Positions 59,116 through 64,000 of a DNA stretch of 64,000 nt are shown one piece after another. A program made the translations under genes and the position numbers. Under the pieces are notes generated by a model. That model made no database searches, had not been told where the DNA came from, and saw nothing but the letters and a program-made list of their open reading frames with translations. This DNA is from Ypsolopha sequella. Its lineage: Eukaryota > Arthropoda > Insecta > Lepidoptera > Ypsolophidae. The DNA lies in assembly GCA_934047225.1 (NCBI GenBank), contig OW203987.1, positions 4,119,501-4,183,500 of the forward strand, read 5' to 3'. Each line of letters begins with the position of its first letter. The stretch's first letter is position 1.

Positions 59116-60168
59116 CCATGTTGTCATTCCAAAACGATTAGTGAAAAGATTCCGTCTCAGTCTTACCACTTTCACTTTTACGAAGTATACTTTACATTTA
59201 CCCCGTTTAGGAACGCAGCCCAGATGTAGAATCACAGAACACTTTTTACATAGTCTGACGACGCGACGTTCGCACTTCGCACTACATACATGCATATATA
59301 ACCATCGGGTTTTATTGGGCGATCAACTACACCGCGTTCCGAATGACGACATAATCGATTTTATCGCGTCAACAGCCATTCCGAGTCAGTATTAGCGCGA
59401 TAACGATAGCCCTACAATGGCCGCTATGACGTCATAGAAGACATCATGAACGACGCCATGTTGTGCTATCATCTTCCATGCTTTAGAGCGTTTGCACTGT
59501 AAGCGATCTATGAACAGTGACAGTCGGCTGGCGGCAATTTTAAAAATAATTTATTTGGAGCATAAGAGTTTATTATTAAACCAAAATTCAAAGATTTAAG
59601 TAAGAGAAAATGACTTCTTGGACCTAGTAAAGTAGTATACCCTTTGTATTCACGTAACGTAAAACAAATTCCTACAAACTCTGTCAGTTTCAAGTGTCAA
59701 CGTCCATGTCGCGTTCAAATGCGTTCCGAATGGATCTTAAGTTTAAGCAGTGATGGACGCCATTGTCCATTCGGAATGACTTGATGGGCGTGAGAAGTTT
59801 GATGGTAGTGTTGGCACTATTAGTGTCATGCGGAACGCGGTGTAAAGTTGGTAGATATTCCGAATGTGAGTTGAACGCGACAACAAATGTCATCCATCCA
59901 TCCATGTACTTACTTTTCGTTTTCGCCCACCACTTGTACTCCTTTGAAAGTTGTTAATTTCACGTAAATTCTCTCAAATATTATCTATAAGCACTGAATT
60001 TACGAAAATTTAGAGGCTTTAATGTGCCTGAACATATAAAATATACATAAAGATAATCCGTAAGAAACAAATTAGCAGAGATTACAGTGTCGTAAACATT
60101 TTCTAGTGAAATAAAGTGAAAACTGAAGCTGAGACCTAAACTTATGCTTTTTTACTACCCCAGTCAAC

Positions 60169-60459
60169 ATGCAGTCGACTTCCGAAGGCTGTCTCAATAT
60201 TGCTGAATTGGCAAACCAGTTGAGAAGGGAGAAAATCTTCATCAATTCCGAGAGACAATTGTTGCAAAACCTTAACGCGGAAGTAGAGAAGAGTTCTGTA
60301 GAGTTGCTGCAGGTGGCTTGGGTCTGCTCTCAACAACGGCAGAACTTGACTAATTTAATCACTTCGAGGTGTGAGGCTGACTCCATCTCTGCTTGCCAGA
60401 GGGCCAGTCTGCTAGAAGGGACTACATTCATAGATGTCCATAAAGTCTTTAGGTTTAAG
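60169..60459 (+). CDS. first coding exon of an unrecognised gene
   Basis: 97 codons from ATG 60169 to a consensus donor (TTTAAG|GTAAGT at 60460). The peptide starts MQSTSEGCLNIAELANQLRR and is hydrophilic with heptad-like Leu spacing around residues 12-50 (E-L-A-N-Q-L-R-R-E, Q-L-L-Q-N-L, E-L-L-Q-V), suggesting a helical or coiled-coil N-terminus. GC content is higher than in the flanks. I do not recognise the family. No following exon could be placed in the remaining 3.5 kb, so the first intron is probably long. It is divergent from hep. Confidence 0.6.
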
Positions 60460-61649
60460 GTAAGTTTGCAGGTTTAATTTGATTCATTATACATTTTAGT
60501 TGAGCTTTTTTTTCTGAAACTTAGTGGTGTGTGACAACATCATATAAAAAGAATATTGTCACTCCATCCATGTCTTCTTGTGGATCTTGTAAAAGGTCAC
60601 TAAGAGATTATAAAAAGGTATGCCAACAATCTATTATTGCATTGATTGATACAAGTTTTCAGTATTTCCTCCACAATTAAAAATTACAACCAGATATAAG
60701 ATATAAAGTAGAGATGCCATCAATCAGTTAGCTATTATTCTCCAAATCCCTATGGTGAATAGTCGAATTATTCAACATCAAAAATGATACTATATAATTA
60801 AGAACATGCTTATGGTAGTTTCAAAACTTACAATTTTTGTTTTTCTACCTACATGGAGTCAAATATTAAATAATTTTTCTACAATTCCTAAAAAAACAAT
60901 GAAATTGTCCAGTTATTCATACCAATTTCACATTTAGAATTGCTCAACTTTTTAAAAAGCACAATAGGCTGGAATCTATTTGCAGAACCACAATATCCTT
61001 GTAGAATTTGCACATTAAATAAAATTCAAGATAAAATGCGTGTGATACATGACTACTTTATAGCTAACTTTTCTCAATTTTTGTATTAATGATAATAAAG
61101 ATTGATCTTGAATGCTACATCATTCTCAAGAAATAAGGAAATCCATGAATATCTCAATATGCCTACAATTTAACAGAAAATTTAACAACACAAATGCAAC
61201 TAAAAGCAAAGATTGCTAAGTCACATTAATCAGTTTACTGCTGGATTACTAATCACAACATCCAATATCCATTTACTTAAATGTCTACCACTATGGATTT
61301 CAAATAGTAAAATAATAGAAAAACAAACAAAAACATACAATTAAATTTGGTTTCAAATACATACAAACAAAGAAATAAAAAAAATATTAAGGGAAGCTGT
61401 ATTGCAGAAAACAACCTACAAATAAACCTACAGTCAACTAATCTAATAAAAATCAGCTCCTGACTGATTGACAAAAAGGGATCAAATAGAATATATAGTT
61501 TCTAAATAAATTATACTTATGTTATTGATCATACAGAATAAAATTTCATTATAGTTTGATTCTTTCTAAATCAGTAAGTTATTTCTTTCAAAACTTAAGT
61601 CAGATAATTTTTCGCCATTGTCCAATAATACTCATTGAAACCTATTCGA
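60460..61649. other. probable first intron, AT-rich
   Basis: AT-rich sequence without supported exons, apart from very short frames. No repeat boundary was identified. Confidence 0.4.
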
Positions 61650-61934
61650 AAGGTTTTAATTTTAATTTTAGTGCTGTCAAAACTAAATTTTCATTATTGC
61701 AAAATAGTCTTTAAGTGTTAGGAACAGAAACTAAGGTAGCGTTCCTAAATGCCGGGGTAAAGGTAAAAATTAACTGTAACCCTTTCCAAAACCACTCAAG
61801 TGAAAAGGAACAGCTCGAAGTCCTTTTAAGAAATGTAAAATTCACTTTTAGTTTAAATTTTACATTTACCCAGGCGTTTAAGAAGGCTACCTAAATTACT
61901 TTGGAAAGATTCAAGTTTTGACAGCACTAAAACC
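61650..61934. mobile_element. TIR MITE interrupted by a second MITE
   Basis: The left end AGGTTTTAATTTTAATTTTA then GTGCTGTCAAAAC is the inverse of the right end TTTTGACAGCACTAAAACC. Interrupted at its centre by 61735-61891. Confidence 0.75.
61735..61891. mobile_element. 157-bp MITE with TAA target duplication
   Basis: The ends GGTAGCGTTCCTAAATGCC and GGCGTTTAAGAAGGCTACC are inverses with TAA on both sides (61732-61734 and 61892-61894). The undisturbed relative at 521-650 reads AAGCTAAATTAC at this site, confirming the insertion point. Confidence 0.82.
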
Positions 61935-62519
61935 ATTGACCTAACAACCAATGGACATAGGGTCTAGTACAAAATTTAAGAAAAATGTTATGTCAACCAA
62001 TAGACATAGGGTACAAAATTACGAAAATACGAAAAAAGTGTCATCGTAACAAAAGAAGAATAAGATAAGAGATAAACCATGATTTTTCGAAAATAGACAT
62101 CTGCACTGCTATAAAAATTGTTTTCCACAATTAATTTAAGGAGAAAAGAAATTTTTTTTGTAGCTCGTAAAAAGTCGTGAAACCATTATAACCAGCCAGC
62201 TATTAAAGAGCTCAGTGATTATAATTTTTATATCTTTCAACTTTATTGTAATGTAAATAAGGTAGAAACACAACACAGCACGACATATTGCACGTGTAGT
62301 TTGTCGCTCCAACAATCGAAGACTGCCGCGCAATTCAGTCTCTTTTTTCTTTTTAAGTCACTTTTGAGCGCGGACTGATGTCCATGGTTTTCTAAGTCAA
62401 TGACTAAAACTAAAATTTTAGAATTGCTGTTAATATATAAATATTTTTAAATCATCGCTTAAATAAATTCTGCAATAAAGAGCTTATTATTCCATAAACA
62501 AATATTTAGGAGACGTTGA

Positions 62520-62660
62520 TTTGCTAATGCTTATGACTAGATTGATGGATGTGGAAGAAGCGAAAGAGGTGTGTCAGGATCATAGCAGATTGAAGTCTGT
62601 AGCTATAGTCTCAGCCTACCCCTCTGAGAGTCAGGCGTGAGTATATATGTATGTCAAAGT
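62520..62660 (+). repeat. LINE 3' end remnant
   Basis: It shares ATTGATGGATGTGGAAGAAG, CGAAAGAGGTGTGTCAGGAT and GCCTACCCCTCTGAGAG with the remnant at 32150-32425. Confidence 0.6.
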
Positions 62661-62691
62661 AAAAAAACATAAATGTATGATGAGCATTGAG

Positions 62692-63217
62692 CAGGGGTAG
62701 GATAATTGGATCGATATATACCTAAAGTTGGAAAAATCCTTGAAAAAGTTTGTAGGTGTGGAGTCGGATTCTTAAAATATTACTTATTTTGACAGTGAAA
62801 ATGACGGAAATTACGGCATTGTTTAAAATGTTACCATTATGTTACCGTAAATGTACATTATTCAGAAATTGTATACAATTCCTAGAAAATTTATAAAATT
62901 TCAAGCTGATTTAGGCCGAACAGAGCAGAAGACCGAAAAGGCTATAATATAATGCTATAATATAATGACTGAAATGGCCAATTTTTCTTTCGGCCGAAAC
63001 CTTCTTTTGGCCATATGTAGAGAAAATTGTGTTCAATTCCTGAATATATTAATTTATTTTTAAATGAATTAATTTACATTTCCAGGACGTTTAAAGCAAT
63101 TCTGTAATTCCAGGATTTTTACTATAATAATATTATAAGAAGCCGACTCCACACCTACAAACTTTCTCAGTTTTTCCAACTTTAGGTATATATTGATCCG
63201 ATTATCCTATCCCACTG
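62692..63217. mobile_element. 526-bp MITE
   Basis: The ends CAGGGGTAGGATAATTGGAT and ATCCGATTATCCTATCCCACTG are inverses, continuing with TATATACCTAAAGTTGG and GTTTGTAGGTGTGGAGTCGG in both arms. No target duplication was clear. Confidence 0.72.
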
Positions 63218-63714
63218 ATGAAGAGTGAAAGAGAATATGTCTTAGAATTTTCTAAGCTTATTGTTGTTAAATTAAAGTAAGGGAACAAGATATGACAATG
63301 GCCCATTGTTTTTATGCAAGAGCCATAACATATTCAGTTCTTTGAGTTGCTTTACCTATTAAAATCCTGTTTATAATATTTATTTTTGCATCTAAAGCCT
63401 GTAAACAAGTGTATCTTTATTAAAATAAGTACCATAAAAGTAAGAAGTGGAAGTATAAATAGTCAATATTATTTTGTGAAAGTGTTGGCCTTGCTACTAG
63501 CTAGAGTAAGATTGGATGTGATCGAATATTTGTTTGGAGTGATACCTTTCAAACCATGGTCTAACACCATGTTTAGTCACAATAAAATCCACATGTATAT
63601 GAGATAGGAATTAACATAAGACTACGATAGATTTTGTGATAGAGTCTGTCTAATGAAAGCTGAGAGTACGGACACGGGTATGGACTTAAACTTACTCTCA
63701 GCTTTAGTTAGACT

Positions 63715-63933
63715 CTAGTTGATGAAAGACTGAAAAACAGAGTTGTAGACACTAGGATGTACCGGGCCTCTAATGGTAGCATGGATCATTATCTGGTGAT
63801 TGGTGAGCCAGATAAATGGTCTTTCAAGCTTTGGCGTTATCAGCCGAAAGTGGATATAACTATGTTAGAGAGAATTAAAGTTGAAAGATTGCAGGATACT
63901 GATGTTAAGGATGAATGTAATAAGGGAGTTTAA
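63715..63933 (+). pseudogene. LINE endonuclease C-terminal fragment
   Basis: The frame reads L-V-D-E-R-L-K-N-R-V-V-D-T-R and then M-D-H-Y-L-V-I-G, followed by a TAA. The D-H-Y-L-V block resembles the S-D-H-x-L-V end of the apurinic-type endonuclease domain in LINE ORF2 proteins. The reverse transcriptase would lie beyond the window or is lost. Confidence 0.5.
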
Positions 63934-64000
63934 ATTATTTGAATGAAAGGAATGATAATGATGTAGAGGTGTTTTGATAATGCTTTGAAAATTGGTTGAA

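Larger units (their letters stand above)
56560..60060. other. intergenic region between hep and the 60-kb gene
   Basis: The hep promoter should lie in the first part, but no TATA box or initiator could be singled out. MITEs are at 58550-58821 and 59049-59115. The frame 59035-59295 overlaps a MITE and has no known domain. The two genes are divergent. Confidence 0.45.

Noticed and set aside
59035..59295. Cys-rich 86-codon minus-strand frame
   Set aside because: It overlaps a MITE copy at its end; the Cys pattern does not match a zinc-binding family I know, and no splice or start context supports it.

Overview
The window looks like nuclear DNA of a moth or butterfly. It is AT-rich and intron-rich, and it is packed with small TIR elements, Helitron ends of the lepidopteran type (GCGGGCGAAGCCGCGGG followed by AAAAAGCTAGT), LINE tails, a Penelope-like fragment and an LTR element. 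No prokaryotic gene organisation is seen.

The main gene lies on the minus strand from 56553 to 18491: a MAP kinase kinase 7 (hemipterous, JNK pathway). I could chain 15 coding exons from ATG to TAA with GT/AG borders and compatible phases, giving 698 codons when one of two alternative exons and one copy of the P-loop exon are used. The chain holds the Gly-rich loop, catalytic Lys, HRD, DFG, the S-K-A-K-T activation segment, APE, the C-terminal lobe and a long Pro/Ser-rich tail. Two places are unusual. The P-loop exon (48828-48971) is repeated as eight in-frame 144-bp copies plus a partial ninth, without introns between them. The exon just before it exists as two related 117-bp versions (52349-52465 and 52664-52780).

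Region by region: 1-18.4 kb holds no convincing gene, but many MITEs (pogo, mariner, TTAA and palindromic types), a 40-bp minisatellite, and two GC-rich patches that may be exons (6.8-7.0 and 8.2-8.4 kb). 18.4-56.6 kb is the kinase gene. Its introns hold a 123-bp satellite ending in a Helitron-like terminus (28.0-30.0 kb), a 2.4-kb insertion of tandem 395-bp units each carrying a tRNA-like sequence (34.0-36.4 kb), a Penelope-like GIY-YIG fragment (36.7-37.9 kb), a Helitron (40.2-40.5 kb), and a young LTR element with 4-bp target duplication (42.4-47.7 kb) that contains a nested TIR element. 56.6-60.1 kb is intergenic and repeat-rich. A first coding exon of an unrecognised plus-strand gene sits at 60169-60459. 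The last 3.5 kb holds further MITEs and LINE pieces.

The best candidates for something undescribed are the P-loop exon array inside a signalling kinase and the tRNA-bearing multimer at 34020-36447, whose 13-bp target duplication and inverted 5' part fit target-primed reverse transcription of a multimeric RNA.
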